64,000 nucleotides of DNA from positions 18,644,822 to 18,708,821 of the forward strand of contig CAIIXF020000008.1 in the NCBI GenBank assembly GCA_903813345.2, read 5' to 3'. Under the pieces are notes generated by a model. It did no database searches. It was not told the DNA's origin and saw only the letters and a list, made by a program, of their open reading frames with translations. The position numbers and the translations under genes are program-made. This document shows positions 24,301 to 30,414 of the stretch, piece after piece. The stretch is from Owenia fusiformis (Eukaryota; Annelida; Polychaeta; Sabellida; Oweniidae). Within the stretch, counting starts at the first letter, position 1. Each line of letters starts with the position of its first letter.

Positions 24301-27300
24301 CCCTTATCCTTCTTGTATATTGCCAGGTAAAGAGAGTGAAGGTGACGGGGGGGGGGGTGGATACACTCTTTGAGCAAGACTAATCAATATTCACCTTTCT
24401 GTCTAATTGTTATGAAACTACAGTATAGTTTTTCACTAAAAACAGCCAAGTTGAAATTATGAAATTATTGGGGATTATCAATATCACTAAATCTAAAAAT
24501 AATATATAATCATTCATCTGTTTTAAAATATAGAATGCATGTTATATTTGTTCTGAGGGGGTGGTATGTGATACATCATGCGTGCTATGCTTTCAGAAAA
24601 ACATCAGCAACTTTAACTTGGTGATGGAATCAGATATGGGGGTGTTCACACCCTACGGAATAAACTTCAAAGGTGAGACGTGATTTCCATTGTGCAATAA
24701 GAAGTTTACCGCACATGTCAACAATCATCATTTTGCTACCAAATGAATAATTTGGAATTCTTGTTCGGTAAAAAGAAAACGGGCATGCCATCATGCAGAA
24801 CTATGCAACTCTTTAACAAGTTCTACAGAGCTTTTTTATTGGTTATATTACATTTCTATGTTGGTTTAATTCCTCTCTTATTTGTTTTAAAATACATGTA
24901 GTCTGTTCTTGGCTTTCTAAGTTTCTAATCCATCTATCAAGTAAAAATGTTTTTCCAACAAAGTTTCCCGATTTCAAATTATTTTCTTTTGTTGATCAGT
25001 ATAACCTATGAGATTGATGACTTTGAGTGTAGGTAATAAACTGAAAATGCTTTTCCGTCACAAAATGTCAAACCTTTTTTGAAGTGAGAGACATCTATTT
25101 AACATTTTCAAAGCTCCTTTTGGTCAGATTGATACATTAATAGTGGGAAGTTCTCCATTAAGGGAACTTCCCACTACCACTATCCGTGGATTAATATCAT
25201 GAATTGCACATTACCAAGAAATGAACTTTCAGCCCATTTCACTGTTTTATTGCGTCAGTAAAACCTAAAAAATAAGAAATCAAAAGATCATTATGCAATA
25301 ATGTATGGAAAAATATATTCCTATCGTACATAAATGGCATTTTTTATCTTGGATTAATTCTAGTTTGGCTAATAAAGTGTGTGGCCTCTTACATTTTGAT
25401 GCTTCTCTGCCATAGTATTTTCAAAAAGGTTAACATGGCTGAAATTCTTTAAATTACAAGAGGGCATAGGCTTATTGCACAAAAAATTAAATAATCTGAA
25501 ATATACAAATGTAATTCATGTACAATATGAATATACTTTTCCATATATTATTGCACAATGGTCTCCTGATTTCTTATTTTTGGGGTTCTACTGAAGCAAC
25601 AAAACAGTGAAATAGGCTGTAGATACTTCACCTGAAATTCATGTTTTCCTAACCACTGAGAAAAATGTCTGCTTTGTGAACCATGTACATTTAAAATGGA
25701 AGAAATACTTCTTCTTTTTATAATGCAACTTCATTTTTTGGGGACTGTAATTTTTTTCACATTACCAGTATTGAAGACATAAAATAAATCATACCTTCTG
25801 CATATTTGATTCAATCCTTATCAAATATTTTTAATTAACATTAGGAAGTGTTGCGCATAAAGTACAACATTGACCATATTTGGGCATAGGTTTCCTTTAA
25901 CATTGTATAATTACATATTTCCAGGCAATACAGCTGCTACTACAATTATGCAACAGATACTTAATCTATTGGGATCTATCAATTCAACAACACTTGAAAA
26001 AGTAACTGCTGTCGGGACAGATATTGGATCATGGGCAAAGGCTGGTGTTCCTGGCGTATCCCTGCTCAATAGAAACGAAAAGTATTTTTACTTTCATCAT
26101 TCCAATGGTGAGTTATAGCATTATGTACTTGTACAATAAGATGGTTAATCTGTTTGTATGTATTATGGTAATATGTAATAACATGGCATATTTTGATTGA
26201 AAATCTTGTTTTGTACATATGATTAAAATATGGTGTATTTAAGAAAGTACTGCTTCATGGGCATGTATGATTCAGTGATGAATTCATTTTCATAATAAAA
26301 ATCTGGAATCTCATTTTCCTCCAATTAGCTTCGGTAAAAATTTTCCATTGGTATTTGATTCAGCCCCTTATTCACTGTTCCACAACTGGATGACTCTAAC
26401 TGCAGTTAGCTTCATTCAAGATGGTGGACAAAATTCGTTCGTTTTCGATAAATCTCCAATTACAGCCAAACCAAGCTGAATCTTGATCCCAAAAGTTTCG
26501 CCATGCAAACTAAAAAATATATAATTGTAAACAACCACAAATCAAGGCTCAAGCACCCGCGATATTAGAGAAATTGAAAGAAAACGGCTTCACTTAGAAT
26601 GACTCTAACTGAGGTTGATAAGAAGCTAACTCCAACACAGATTTCACCATTGATGACTCTAACTGAATGGAGATTTATAATGGGCTATACAAATTACCAA
26701 TAAGCAGTTCCGTAACCAGGGGAAGCTGGAGGTTCGGTAGTTTCCCCCTCCCTGGCCAGAAATTATTTCAAATTCCCGCAGGTTTTCACCACTCTGAGCA
26801 CTTTTCGCACGATTTTCTAAACAAAACTATCAAAAAGCACACCCCCCCCCCCCCCCGATTCAAATAGCACCGGAGAATATTATCATTCTAAATTGTAAGC
26901 GAATGATGGATAAAAAGGGTTTCTTTTATCGTGAAGCAACAATATTGTATACAATGATGTAACAACCTGAATATTGAAGACATGCAGTTAAAGGCAATGT
27001 TCATTTTTATTTGTTCAGTCAGTGCATTATCAAAATAATATAAGTGTATATGGTTTACTAAATTATTGCTTATGACAGAATTCACCTTATTATCCCTTTT
27101 TTAAACTTCGAACACATTTCCTTAATTAATTAGATTATTTGTGAGAGACTGTGTTTTGCCATACGCACTGGGCTTTGTCTTGTTATGTAACCACGTGACC
27201 ACAGATGATGCCTTCCCATGGTACTGGTGGTTAATTGTTCTGTGTAAATATTAAGTAGTTGGTGTGGTGTATAGTGTTGGGAGTGGTGGCTTAGACCATG

Positions 27301-29942
27301 TCTTGAGACATTACCTTTTATGGACACGCATGGTCATGCAATCTGTGTCAATTGGTTAGAGGTCTCGTTGATTGGACCTGGGAGATATGGTCTAGTATCT
27401 AAGTTTCCCCAAACCATTGTCAGTTCTTATGTGACAGGTAGAGTATATTTAGTTGATCCTAGGATGATGCCATTAGTGGTGACATCTCCTATTGTCATTA
27501 ATGTAGAGCGGCCGGACATCTCGATCCTGTTGCGGATCCTCTCCCTTATATGTTGGTCATAATAAGGGCCCAAGATGTTTCGAACTCATGGGGGTATTCC
27601 ATGATATGTTTCTCATCAGCGGCCAAAGAAAAAAGGTTAAGAATATAGTGAGGGCTACTTTTTCCTGTTCAGGTTACGCGTTTCGCGGGATTGTTATTGG
27701 TTTCTAGAGAATGTTGTTTTGCTGGGTTAGGTTTTGTTTTGGGATTATCTCCAGTTGGAGACAGTTAGTTGGGTGCTAAGTAAATTGGTATCATAGTTTG
27801 GTTGTGTTTGTAGATTGTGCCTGATTGTATTTAATAGTGTAATTTAATTGATTTAGTATTGGGTTGTGACTGACTCTGTTACTGTGGTTGGTGTCAGGTT
27901 GTGTTGTAATGATTCAACAATGGGTTGATTTGAATTCGGTCTCGTTGGCTATGTTGTATTGTGTTGGTTTGTTGTTTGGTTGTGTTCCATTGTGTTAGTT
28001 TGATAGTCGATTGTGTTTCGGTGGTTGTTTGTCTGGTTGAGCCTGGATGTGTTGTGTAAGTTTGGTATCGGGTTGTGTCTCATTAAGTTATGTTAATTTC
28101 AAAGTGGTTGTGTTATGTTGTAATTGTGTTGTGCTGGTTGGTAGCGGGTTGTGCCCAGTAGGATGAAGTATGTGGTTGTGTCAGATTGTGTTGCGTGATT
28201 GGTGTTGTTTTCAGAGAGTGTTGGTTGGGTGTTTTTGTGTTCCAGTTTGGTTGTGCCTGATTGTGTTTTGATTGTTTTGTGTAAAATTGTGTTGTTCTTC
28301 ATCCATTATGGGTTGTGTTTTGGTTTTGTTGTTTTATTATTTGGTTGTGCCAAATTGTGTTGCGTATATTTGACAATTGGTTTGTGTTCGGTTGTGTCTG
28401 GTTGTTTATTTAGCCTGGTTCCGAGTTGTGCCTTATTGTGTTATGTTAATTTTAAAATGCGTTGTGTTATGTTGTGATTTTGTTATGCTGGTCGGGGGGG
28501 CAGGTTGTGCCCAGTCAGGTTAGGTATCTGGTTGAGTCCGATTGTGTTATGTGGTTGGTTGTGCCTGATCGTTAAATGAGGGGTGGTGGCGGGTTGTGCC
28601 CGATTATGTTAAGATAGGTGGTCGGTTGTGCCTAGTCGGTGAGTTTATTTGGTTGTGTTCGGTTGTGTTGTGTGATCTCTCTGTGTTGGGGTTTTAGTTT
28701 GGTTGTTCCTATCCGTTGGAGTCTGGTCTCTGTATCTGTCTTCAGTAAACCTAAAATAAGAATACTGCAATGTTCCATGGTGGCGTTTTTTAATTACAGG
28801 TCGTGTAGACCATTCTTGCTTGACTAGCAAAACATTGACTTTCGGACGTTTGCGGCATTTCGCCTTTTACATCATATACTTTAATCCTAGAATACTTACA
28901 ATATTTTACCATACCGTAAGCCTATTCATTTGGCCATTCAATCGTAAACTAAATTTTGTCTTGAAAAAGTAAATTTTCCAGATTTGTTGAAATTTCTTCC
29001 AGAATTTGTCTGCTCCCCCTCCTTCCAATTTCTACGATCACCGGCCATGGGATTGAATAGAAACTCACTCCATGTCAAAATACAAATGGCTACAACCAAT
29101 AACAACAGTCAATAACATTTAGATATCTTATAACAACAGACAGGGCCGTCCATATATTCATCCCATTGAGTTAGCTTCATTTCCCGTTTCAGTTAGCTTC
29201 ATTCCTACGTCATCACTAACTTCAGTTAGAGTCATTCTAAGTGAAGCCGTTTTCTTTCAATTTCTCTAATATCGCGGGTGCGTGAGCCTTTATTTGTGGT
29301 TGTTTACAATCATATCATTATTAGTTTGCATGGCGAAACTTTTGGGATCAAGATTCAGCTTGGTTTGGCTGTAATTGGAGATTTATCGAAAACGAACGAA
29401 TTTTGTCCACCATCTTGAATGAAGCTAACTGCAGTTAGAGTCATCCAGTTGTGGAACAGTGTTATTGGCAGAAATGCAGTCATGATTTGAAGTAGCTCTC
29501 ACAAACTTTACACTAAAACCTGTCTAATCCAAACACCATTGGTACTGGCCAAAGGTGATCAGATTAGCAGATGATCATGTTTCCAGGTTTCTTAATATGC
29601 CAATGGAAAATGTTAAAATTAGACCAAGAAAAAGTGTTCACATTGAAAGGTGTTCGGATAAGAGTGGCGTTTTGGTATGCATGTTTTAATGTATATCTCA
29701 TCTTGTACATGTATATACTTTCAGGTGATACAATGACTGTGATGGACCCAAAGCAGATGAACCTATGTGCTGCAGTGTGGACTGTGGTCGCATATGTTGT
29801 GGCTGATCTGGACTCCATGCTACCAAGAGACATACAGCCACCCTACAATGAAGCTGAAATTCAACAAGACAAACGTTTCAAAAACAGCGATGAAATAAGT
29901 CGCACTGTGGATGAAATACTCAAGTTTGTGATTGGAACATGA
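255..29942 (+). CDS. CPQ: Carboxypeptidase Q (plasma glutamate carboxypeptidase), 3' seven exons
   Basis: Spliced gene of the M28 zinc metallopeptidase family. CPQ removes N-terminal or unsubstituted amino acids from small peptides in lysosomes and secretions. Seven exons join in frame: 255-339, 18377-18480, 19256-19342, 20894-21010, 24597-24672, 25925-26107 and 29725-29942, all with AG/GT borders and compatible phases (0-1, 1-0, 0-0, 0-0, 0-1, 1-1, 1-stop). Family landmarks appear in order: [43 protein letters not shown] (zinc His and bridging Asp), [10 protein letters not shown] (catalytic Glu and zinc Glu), MESD (zinc Asp) and [13 protein letters not shown] (zinc His). All expected zinc-site residues are therefore present and the enzyme looks active. 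The first exon begins directly at an acceptor, so signal peptide, propeptide and N-terminal exons lie upstream of the window. Introns are large and full of transposons; the first (18 kb) hosts two antisense genes. Confidence 0.95.
340..693. other. CPQ intron sequence without recognised feature
   Basis: AT-rich intron DNA directly after the donor of the first visible CPQ exon. I see no further exon or repeat structure. Confidence 0.5.
694..969. mobile_element. Foldback MITE with ACATA target duplication
   Basis: The ends CAGGGGGTGAAAACGCATAG and the inverse of gcatttccaccccctg match over about 28 bases. Subterminal inverted matches continue inwards (cctcacctcccaata against the inverse of cattggcaggtgagg). 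Flanked directly by ACATA on both sides. No coding capacity. Confidence 0.75.
1030..1035 (-). terminator. Candidate polyadenylation signal for the PL14 lyase
   Basis: AATAAA on the minus strand (tttatt on plus), about 90 bases past the PL14 stop codon, at a usual 3' UTR distance. Confidence 0.5.
1122..1597 (-). CDS. PL14 lyase exon 3 (catalytic and C-terminal part)
   Basis: 476 bases with acceptor tttgtccag. Encodes [17 protein letters not shown] through the Tyr-x-Tyr catalytic motif and FFSTFFGG to the stop. Several cysteines (CSGGG, SHCF, DFCDR, NHCNY) suggest disulfides in a secreted protein. Confidence 0.92.
1122..17730 (-). CDS. PL14 alginate lyase-like secreted enzyme (three coding exons)
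   Basis: Antisense gene nested in a CPQ intron. Exons (minus): 17730-17670 with ATG at 17715, 16911-16630, and 1597-1122 with TAA at 1122. Phases agree and the joined protein is 267 aa, close to the roughly 270-295 aa of gastropod PL14 alginate lyases. [14 protein letters not shown] is a signal peptide. The mature part starts near AVIWRQ and has the family landmarks [54 protein letters not shown]-like VGRGSFRF, and FFSTFFGGG. The catalytic Lys and Tyr-x-Tyr described for sea-hare AkAly30 correspond to Lys111 and Tyr148/Tyr150. Known members cleave polymannuronate by beta-elimination in the gut; other glycuronans are possible, so the substrate is inferred. A splice acceptor before 17730 implies an untranslated 5' exon further upstream. 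Confidence 0.88.
2955..5350 (-). mobile_element. Degenerate non-LTR retrotransposon (CR1/Jockey-type LINE), 5' truncated
   Basis: Minus-strand remains of ORF2. The 3' end near 2960 shows an A-rich tail on the minus strand. Reverse transcriptase motifs occur in order from 5185 down: [28 protein letters not shown] (first catalytic Asp), GVPQGSILG around 4430, and YADD around 4338-4350, then the C-terminal region with [13 protein letters not shown] and a CTCG...HFLFQC zinc-knuckle-like motif. The motifs lie in different frames and the endonuclease is missing, so the element is dead. Confidence 0.85.
3155..5185 (-). pseudogene. Broken reverse-transcriptase ORF2 of the LINE
   Basis: Open pieces at 5185-4772, 4829-4290, 4036-3836 and 3766-3155 (all minus) overlap or abut in shifted frames. 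At least two frameshifts fall between [11 protein letters not shown] and YADD, and others follow. No endonuclease domain remains. Confidence 0.8.
6393..6451 (-). pseudogene. Relic resembling the 3' end of CPQ exon 6
   Basis: The minus strand reads [18 protein letters not shown], against [18 protein letters not shown] in the real CPQ exon at 25925-26107. By eye about 78% of 54 bases agree and many changes are at third positions. The match ends near the exon's donor and does not extend upstream, where a stop is soon reached. It could be a fragment of a CPQ paralogue or a captured exon. Confidence 0.55.
6818..7150. repeat. Foldback element copy 1 (inverted partner at 14040-14365)
   Basis: Contains a strong internal palindrome (aatattggacc ... 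ggtccaatattt) followed by tgacgttatt. Motifs such as taggggttttagtacta, gttcagtgcgtaagatttt and agccctggtcattaac recur in inverse order at 14040-14365. Confidence 0.75.
7217..7482. repeat. Inverted repeat pair, about 25-bp arms
   Basis: TTATAACATACCTATGATGA at 7217 is matched inversely by tcatcataggtatgttataa ending at 7482. The loop holds GC-richer DNA. Likely a small foldback element. Confidence 0.6.
7485..7563. repeat. Short hairpin-ended element, stem GTCACTAT
   Basis: A perfect palindrome ATGTCACTATAGTGACAT at one end and atagtgacataa at the other, about 45 bases apart. Architecture resembles the larger hairpin-ended families in this window. Confidence 0.5.
7668..7910. mobile_element. 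MITE, related copy inverted at 51206-51450
   Basis: Starts agggccgtagccagc with a G-run and ends with a C-run and ctccgctacacct. The interior gagctagaagcttca is shared with 51206-51450 on the other strand. Confidence 0.65.
7911..8602. other. PL14/CPQ intron sequence without recognised feature
   Basis: AT-rich sequence with no open frame of note and no repeat that I could pair within the window. Confidence 0.4.
8611..8682. mobile_element. 72-bp mini element with 8-bp direct flanks
   Basis: CATCTTTGCACTCG and the inverse of cgagtgaacgaagatg form imperfect ends. AGAGGCTC flanks both sides (8603-8610 and 8683-8690), the size of a hAT target duplication. Confidence 0.5.
8691..9399. other. AT-rich intron DNA
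   Basis: Contains several aaatatttgttacaatatg-like phrases similar to 6790 and 7630, suggesting a diffuse AT-rich repeat, but no bounded element. Confidence 0.35.
9411..9490. repeat. CYGTCCGTC microsatellite-like tract
   Basis: Degenerate (tctg)n and (tccg)n run. Similar tracts occur at 14680, 21530 and 37080, each inside or next to a dispersed element. Confidence 0.8.
9515..9722. repeat. Minisatellite of about 16 bp (ctttttgtcatgtaac)
   Basis: About a dozen degenerate units such as ttttgtcatgtatct and ttttgtcatgtaact in tandem. The plus-strand open frame here is a by-product of the repeat. Confidence 0.85.
10101..11510 (-). CDS. Class A (rhodopsin-like) G protein-coupled receptor, intronless, peptide-receptor type
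   Basis: Single open frame of 469 aa from ATG at 11510; the upstream TTG is not a convincing start. An N-terminal hydrophobic stretch ([13 protein letters not shown]) may be a signal peptide. A Ser/Thr-rich extracellular region follows with four 16-residue repeats (residues 41-104) and N-glycosylation sites. Seven membrane spans run from about residue 149 to 433. Landmarks: WPCKIG cysteine at the top of TM3 pairing with the Cys of FTDCTW in loop 2, ERC in place of DRY, a basic loop 3 (KQQRKRKS), CTVPF in TM6, and [13 protein letters not shown] in TM7 in place of NPxxY. This pattern fits peptide-type orphan receptors of invertebrates; no ligand can be named. The gene lies wholly within the PL14 intron on the same strand and within a CPQ intron. 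Confidence 0.9.
   Translation of the reverse strand: MNSKMLIHFVLFVGMMLDRVVTVNQQHINGTTFSASMSDIASFSTDTVLTETGTMSASFSNDAMLNATKTASASFSTDAMLNVMRTGSASSTTDPVLTVTSTESFVTQELNDGTDSYDSKFNDELNVTEKLNDTSLDSTANIPWEVELWKYGGMTLIAFGVPCNILSILVFRGENMRSSPIALALTVLAVTDSFNLLNSGLGLTLKIGFGLSKSLLTDLGYWPCKIGMTVLYVMTDFSIWIIAVISIERCIAVGLPYRAQALSTKRTVIGALSLSFLILLAWNLQISWIVTFIEDDTHFTDCTWNPDFIHYSSTYFVWQDLLMLSFIPLSIVIICNVIIIKVVFKQQRKRKSMTPRELTAAQKRTTNSMALMLIAVSVVLCICTVPFTVFNVWVEFMDKTIENQMFAEKYSVVFLWMLYINYSVNFWLYVFAGSKFRNSLFKMFKSRSVSSQESSTGNMSVFPKSIEHI
11199..11390 (-). repeat. Coding minisatellite: four 48-bp units in the GPCR ectodomain
   Basis: Four consecutive 16-residue units: [64 protein letters not shown]. They are exactly in phase, rich in Ser/Thr (possible O-glycosylation) and diverge towards the membrane side. 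Confidence 0.9.
11511..11924. other. Upstream flank of the GPCR gene
   Basis: AT-rich sequence 5' of the GPCR start codon (minus strand). A promoter is expected here, but I see no clear TATA box or initiator that I can defend. Confidence 0.3.
11925..12260. repeat. Foldback repeat (related copy at about 21880-22170)
   Basis: The arm around 11940-12060 (tttccaaaccttgttggaac, ctctcaatattatagttata) is matched inversely by 12110-12250 (ttccaatgaggttcggaaag, acaatattgagagacc). A further diverged copy lies at 21880-22170, reading in the inverse direction of the left arm. Confidence 0.75.
12191..12690 (+). repeat. Perfect 250-bp tandem duplication
   Basis: 12191-12440 and 12441-12690 appear identical by direct reading, both starting taaacatgttgtgtttatg. 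It duplicates the right arm of the foldback repeat. Either a very recent duplication or an assembly error. Confidence 0.9.
12691..13186. other. Intron sequence without recognised feature
   Basis: No repeat partner or exon seen here. Confidence 0.35.
13187..13505 (+). mobile_element. tRNA-derived SINE, copy 1
   Basis: The head has a tRNA-like A box (tggctcagtggcag) and B box (ggttcgattcccgg), the two internal pol III promoter parts. The body (ctcctccaaggaggggtttc, ttcgagtgtaaaatacgt) is shared with the inverted copy at 15125-15450. It ends in an ATA/ATT-rich tail (taataataataat). Confidence 0.85.
13506..14039. other. Intron sequence between repeats
   Basis: Nothing recognisable; no paired repeat found. 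Confidence 0.35.
14040..14365. repeat. Foldback element copy 2 (inverted relative to 6818-7150)
   Basis: Shares the gggcaatatagtgaaatatt palindrome arms, accagggctgaaatagc, aaatcttacgcactgaacga and actaaaacccctag with copy 1 on the opposite strand. The two copies face each other across the GPCR gene. Confidence 0.75.
14670..15015 (+). repeat. Tandem fragments of about 140 bp with CATCCATC tract
   Basis: Phrases aacctctgctcaagaag / gacctctgctcaagaagg and ataactcaaataccagtt recur about 150 bases apart, behind a (catc)n run. It looks like a remnant of a satellite-bearing element of the type seen at 35.6-37.2 kb. Confidence 0.55.
15125..15450 (-). mobile_element. tRNA-derived SINE, copy 2
   Basis: Minus-strand copy with A box (tagctcagcggtagc) and B box (ggattcgatccccgg). 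The tRNA part is better preserved than in copy 1. Body motifs caaggaggggtttctgggtc and catgta-like segments agree with copy 1. Together the two form a 1.6-kb-spaced inverted pair. Confidence 0.85.
15451..16436. other. Intron sequence without recognised feature
   Basis: About 1 kb of PL14 intron 2 with no exon or repeat that I can support. Confidence 0.35.
16437..16600 (-). repeat. Dispersed repeat copy, relative of the 2.0/6.3 kb insertion site
   Basis: On the minus strand aaaatgagtgatggtactaa, ttttctctcaaacc and gtcagatgacc align with the sequence at 2003-2021 joined to 6269-6350, i.e. the flanks of the 2022-6259 transposon. It ends in acagggtgtccaaaa (plus), which resembles a mariner terminus. 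Confidence 0.55.
16630..16911 (-). CDS. PL14 lyase exon 2
   Basis: 282 bases. The acceptor is ccaaaaag before 16911, with a weak pyrimidine tract, chosen because it restores frame with exon 1. Donor gtgagtaag after 16630. Encodes the N-terminal jelly-roll strands up to NFDFVRGG. The donor-side codon is completed by exon 3 to give GGKLPG. Confidence 0.85.
17017..17255. mobile_element. MITE with CATCCTCC ends; inverted copy at 60671-60909
   Basis: Imperfect inverted ends (catcctcctaagcagg, and the inverse of ccctgtgatcggaggatg). Most of the 239 bp, including gcaatgacttatacatgatt-like text and gaatatattctgg, recurs on the opposite strand at 60671-60909. Lies in PL14 intron 1. Confidence 0.8.
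17548..17662. repeat. Two-copy minisatellite of about 52 bp beside the PL14 exon 1 donor
   Basis: ggcaatgacc, attgaccaataggtgtcaaa and attgacccataggtgtcaaa repeat twice. The repeat runs up to the minus-strand donor at 17669. Confidence 0.75.
17670..17730 (-). CDS. PL14 lyase exon 1 (signal peptide)
   Basis: On the minus strand a T-rich tract and attgcag precede 17730, so this is an internal exon whose first bases are 5' UTR. The ATG is 17715-17713. It codes 15 residues plus one base and ends at the donor gtatga. The hydrophobic [14 protein letters not shown] forms the signal peptide. Confidence 0.75.
17731..18376. other. CPQ intron upstream of the PL14 coding part
   Basis: May hold the untranslated first exon and promoter of the PL14 gene, because an acceptor precedes 17730, but I cannot locate them. 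Confidence 0.3.
18377..18480 (+). CDS. CPQ: CPQ coding exon
   Basis: Acceptor tgtttag and donor gtacat. Encodes the [12 protein letters not shown]...[11 protein letters not shown]...YPEQ segment that precedes the zinc-binding loop. Phase 1 in, phase 0 out. Confidence 0.95.
18631..18772 (+). mobile_element. Hairpin-ended family A copy (stem GTCACCAC)
   Basis: Starts with the hairpin ATGTCACCACC...GTGGTGACAT followed by attgttatggtctcca. Ends with aacaaatgatggtgacattt and tgccttgttt. It is a short copy without an internal array. Confidence 0.75.
19083..19175 (+). pseudogene. tRNA-Leu-like pseudogene or tRNA-derived repeat head
   Basis: gttggccgagagggcttgag and gttcaggctaggcg resemble the D arm and CAG-anticodon region of tRNA-Leu, with a long variable arm and a B-box-like gagttcgagac. 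The acceptor stem does not close, so it is not a working tRNA as read. Confidence 0.5.
19256..19342 (+). CDS. CPQ: CPQ coding exon carrying first zinc ligands
   Basis: Acceptor tatttag, donor gtatgt. Its 29 codons encode [20 protein letters not shown], containing the zinc-binding His and the Asp that bridges both zinc ions in M28 enzymes. Phase 0 on both sides. Confidence 0.96.
19407..19525 (+). mobile_element. Hairpin-ended family A copy
   Basis: Hairpin tatgtcaccaccagaagtgg, then gacatattgttatagtctcc, ending near aaatgacaggtggtgacc. Slightly degenerate at its far end. Confidence 0.7.
19608..19820. mobile_element. Two family A copies head to head, sharing one hairpin
   Basis: A minus-strand copy (19608-19752: acaaggcattaacatgcaaa, tgtcaccacctgcc, ccaaca) and a plus-strand partial copy (from about 19724) meet at a single hairpin (tgtcacaaccagaagtggtg). 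Confidence 0.7.
19821..20893. other. CPQ intron sequence
   Basis: AT-rich, A-dominant plus strand. No clear repeat or exon up to the acceptor at 20893. Confidence 0.35.
20894..21010 (+). CDS. CPQ: CPQ coding exon carrying catalytic Glu pair
   Basis: Acceptor gttatag, donor gtaagt. Its 39 codons include [21 protein letters not shown]; the EE pair supplies the general base and a zinc ligand. Phase 0 on both sides. Confidence 0.96.
21480..21600 (+). repeat. Degenerate hairpin-ended element end with CCGTCC tract
   Basis: ttattatcccaccgaacgaa then cagtagggatattttgaagcc, followed by tccgtccatccgtctgtccg. Looks like a decayed terminus of a fourth stem type (TATCCC). No second end found. Confidence 0.4.
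22560..23715. repeat. Diverged local duplication, order X1-Y1-Y2-X2
   Basis: Blocks near 22610-22790 and 23525-23710 (gtgattctaacgaatg / gggattctaatgaatg; tagctaattatattttgatt / gagctaattatattttgatt) are paired. Blocks near 22870-23100 and 23290-23515 (ccccacgttataaaatcac / gcccatgttatgaaatcat; gccaccttg / ggcaccttg) are also paired. All are direct and moderately diverged. Part of Y recurs near 37860-37920. Confidence 0.6.
23716..24270. other. CPQ intron sequence without recognised feature
   Basis: No exon or bounded repeat seen. Confidence 0.35.
24271..24384. mobile_element. Small MITE with poly-C/poly-G arms
   Basis: tagtcttgcttaaaata and the inverse of ttgagcaagacta are the ends. The inside has a C-run near 24295 and a G-run near 24348 that can pair. 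Confidence 0.65.
24597..24672 (+). CDS. CPQ: CPQ coding exon carrying zinc Asp
   Basis: Acceptor ctttcag, donor gtgaga. Encodes [20 protein letters not shown]; the Asp of MESD is a zinc ligand in the family. Phase 0 in, phase 1 out. Confidence 0.94.
25139..25650. repeat. Foldback region with nested hairpins
   Basis: A tight hairpin (tagtgggaagttc ... gaacttcccacta) at 25139-25178 lies outside a larger inverted pair. In the larger pair, 25225-25320 (catttcactgttttattgc, aataagaaatca, gtatggaaaaatatat) matches the inverse of 25530-25620. Confidence 0.7.
25925..26107 (+). CDS. CPQ: CPQ coding exon
   Basis: Acceptor atttccag, donor gtgagt. Encodes the helix after MESD and the segment [20 protein letters not shown] then KYFYFHHSN; the His of HHSN is the last zinc ligand. 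Phase 1 on both sides. A relic resembling its 3' end is seen antisense at 6393-6451. Confidence 0.95.
26705..26870. repeat. Fragment of a GTAGCCAG-type MITE with C-run
   Basis: ccgtaaccaggggaag, ccctggccagaaatt and ttttcaccactctgagca resemble 45415-45610 (ccctggccaaaattt, tttttcaccattctgacca). Lies inside the 26373-29461 element. Confidence 0.5.
27700..28735 (+). repeat. G/T-rich degenerate tandem region, about 1 kb
   Basis: Plus strand is strongly G+T biased, built on variants of ggttgtgtctgattgtgttg. No single period holds throughout. Open frames in it are compositional. Confidence 0.75.
29512..29668. mobile_element. MITE fragment, ACAGTAAAACCTG family
   Basis: cactaaaacctgtctaatcc, then aaaaagtgttcacattgaaa and ggtgttcggataagag, as in the full copy at 59357-59546. 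Ends shortly before the last CPQ exon. Confidence 0.65.
29725..29942 (+). CDS. CPQ: CPQ terminal coding exon
   Basis: Acceptor ctttcag. Encodes [20 protein letters not shown] and the C-terminal helix, then a charged tail ending KFVIGT and TGA at 29940-29942. The tail is longer than in vertebrate CPQ, which ends soon after the MLP motif. A candidate AATAAA lies about 1.1 kb downstream near 31083. Confidence 0.94.
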
Positions 29943-30008
29943 AATTAGTAATTATCTACAAAGACTGATATCAAGTTTAAAAATTCTTCTGCCTTATGTA
30001 ATCTATTT

Positions 30009-30414
30009 TTATCGTACCTAAAAAAAGGTACGATATTGTCATCAGCTTGACAGGCTGCAGGCAGGCAGCAGGCGGCGTCTCACTTTCTTGTCATCACGAT
30101 TCCAGGAAAACCACTTGACGGATTTACTTCAAATTTTCACACATGTTACATGGTAAGAAGTTCTAGAGCTGATTAACTTTTCAGCAGTCATCTTGCACTC
30201 TGGCAGCCATTTTGGAAGTTTTTAGATAAATCTTGTGATCTTGTCGATTCAAGGAAAACCACGTAACAGATTTACTTCAAATCTTTACACATGTTACATG
30301 CTAAGAAGTTCTAGAACTGATTAACTTTCCGCCAGCCATTTTGCTTCCTGGGTCATCAAACCCACAGTGCTATGATTTAGGTACGATATTGTTCACCCTG
30401 TGCCTTGTTTGTAT
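30009..30414 (+). mobile_element. Hairpin-ended family C element (stem CGTACC)
   Basis: Starts with atcgtacctaaaaaaaggta, a hairpin, then cgatattgtc. It contains two tandem units of about 120 bp (aggaaaaccac, ttacatggtaagaagttcta). Ends with ttaggtacgatattg and tgccttgtttgta. Stem motif recurs at the far end as in family A. Confidence 0.75.

Larger units (their letters stand above)
26373..29461. mobile_element. 3.1-kb foldback transposon with TTATT duplication
   Basis: About 290-bp inverted ends (26373-26660 and 29165-29461) start CACTGTTCCACAACTGGATG. Direct flanks TTATT at 26368-26372 and 29462-29466. Internal subrepeats of gactctaactgcagttagc flank each arm. A 5-bp duplication with CAC-type ends is reminiscent of Transib, but no transposase is recognised. 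It lies in the last CPQ intron. Confidence 0.8.

Noticed and set aside
27130-27562. Open frames on both strands within the 3.1-kb foldback element, considered as transposase remains
   Set aside because: I could not find any catalytic or DNA-binding motif; too short to support.
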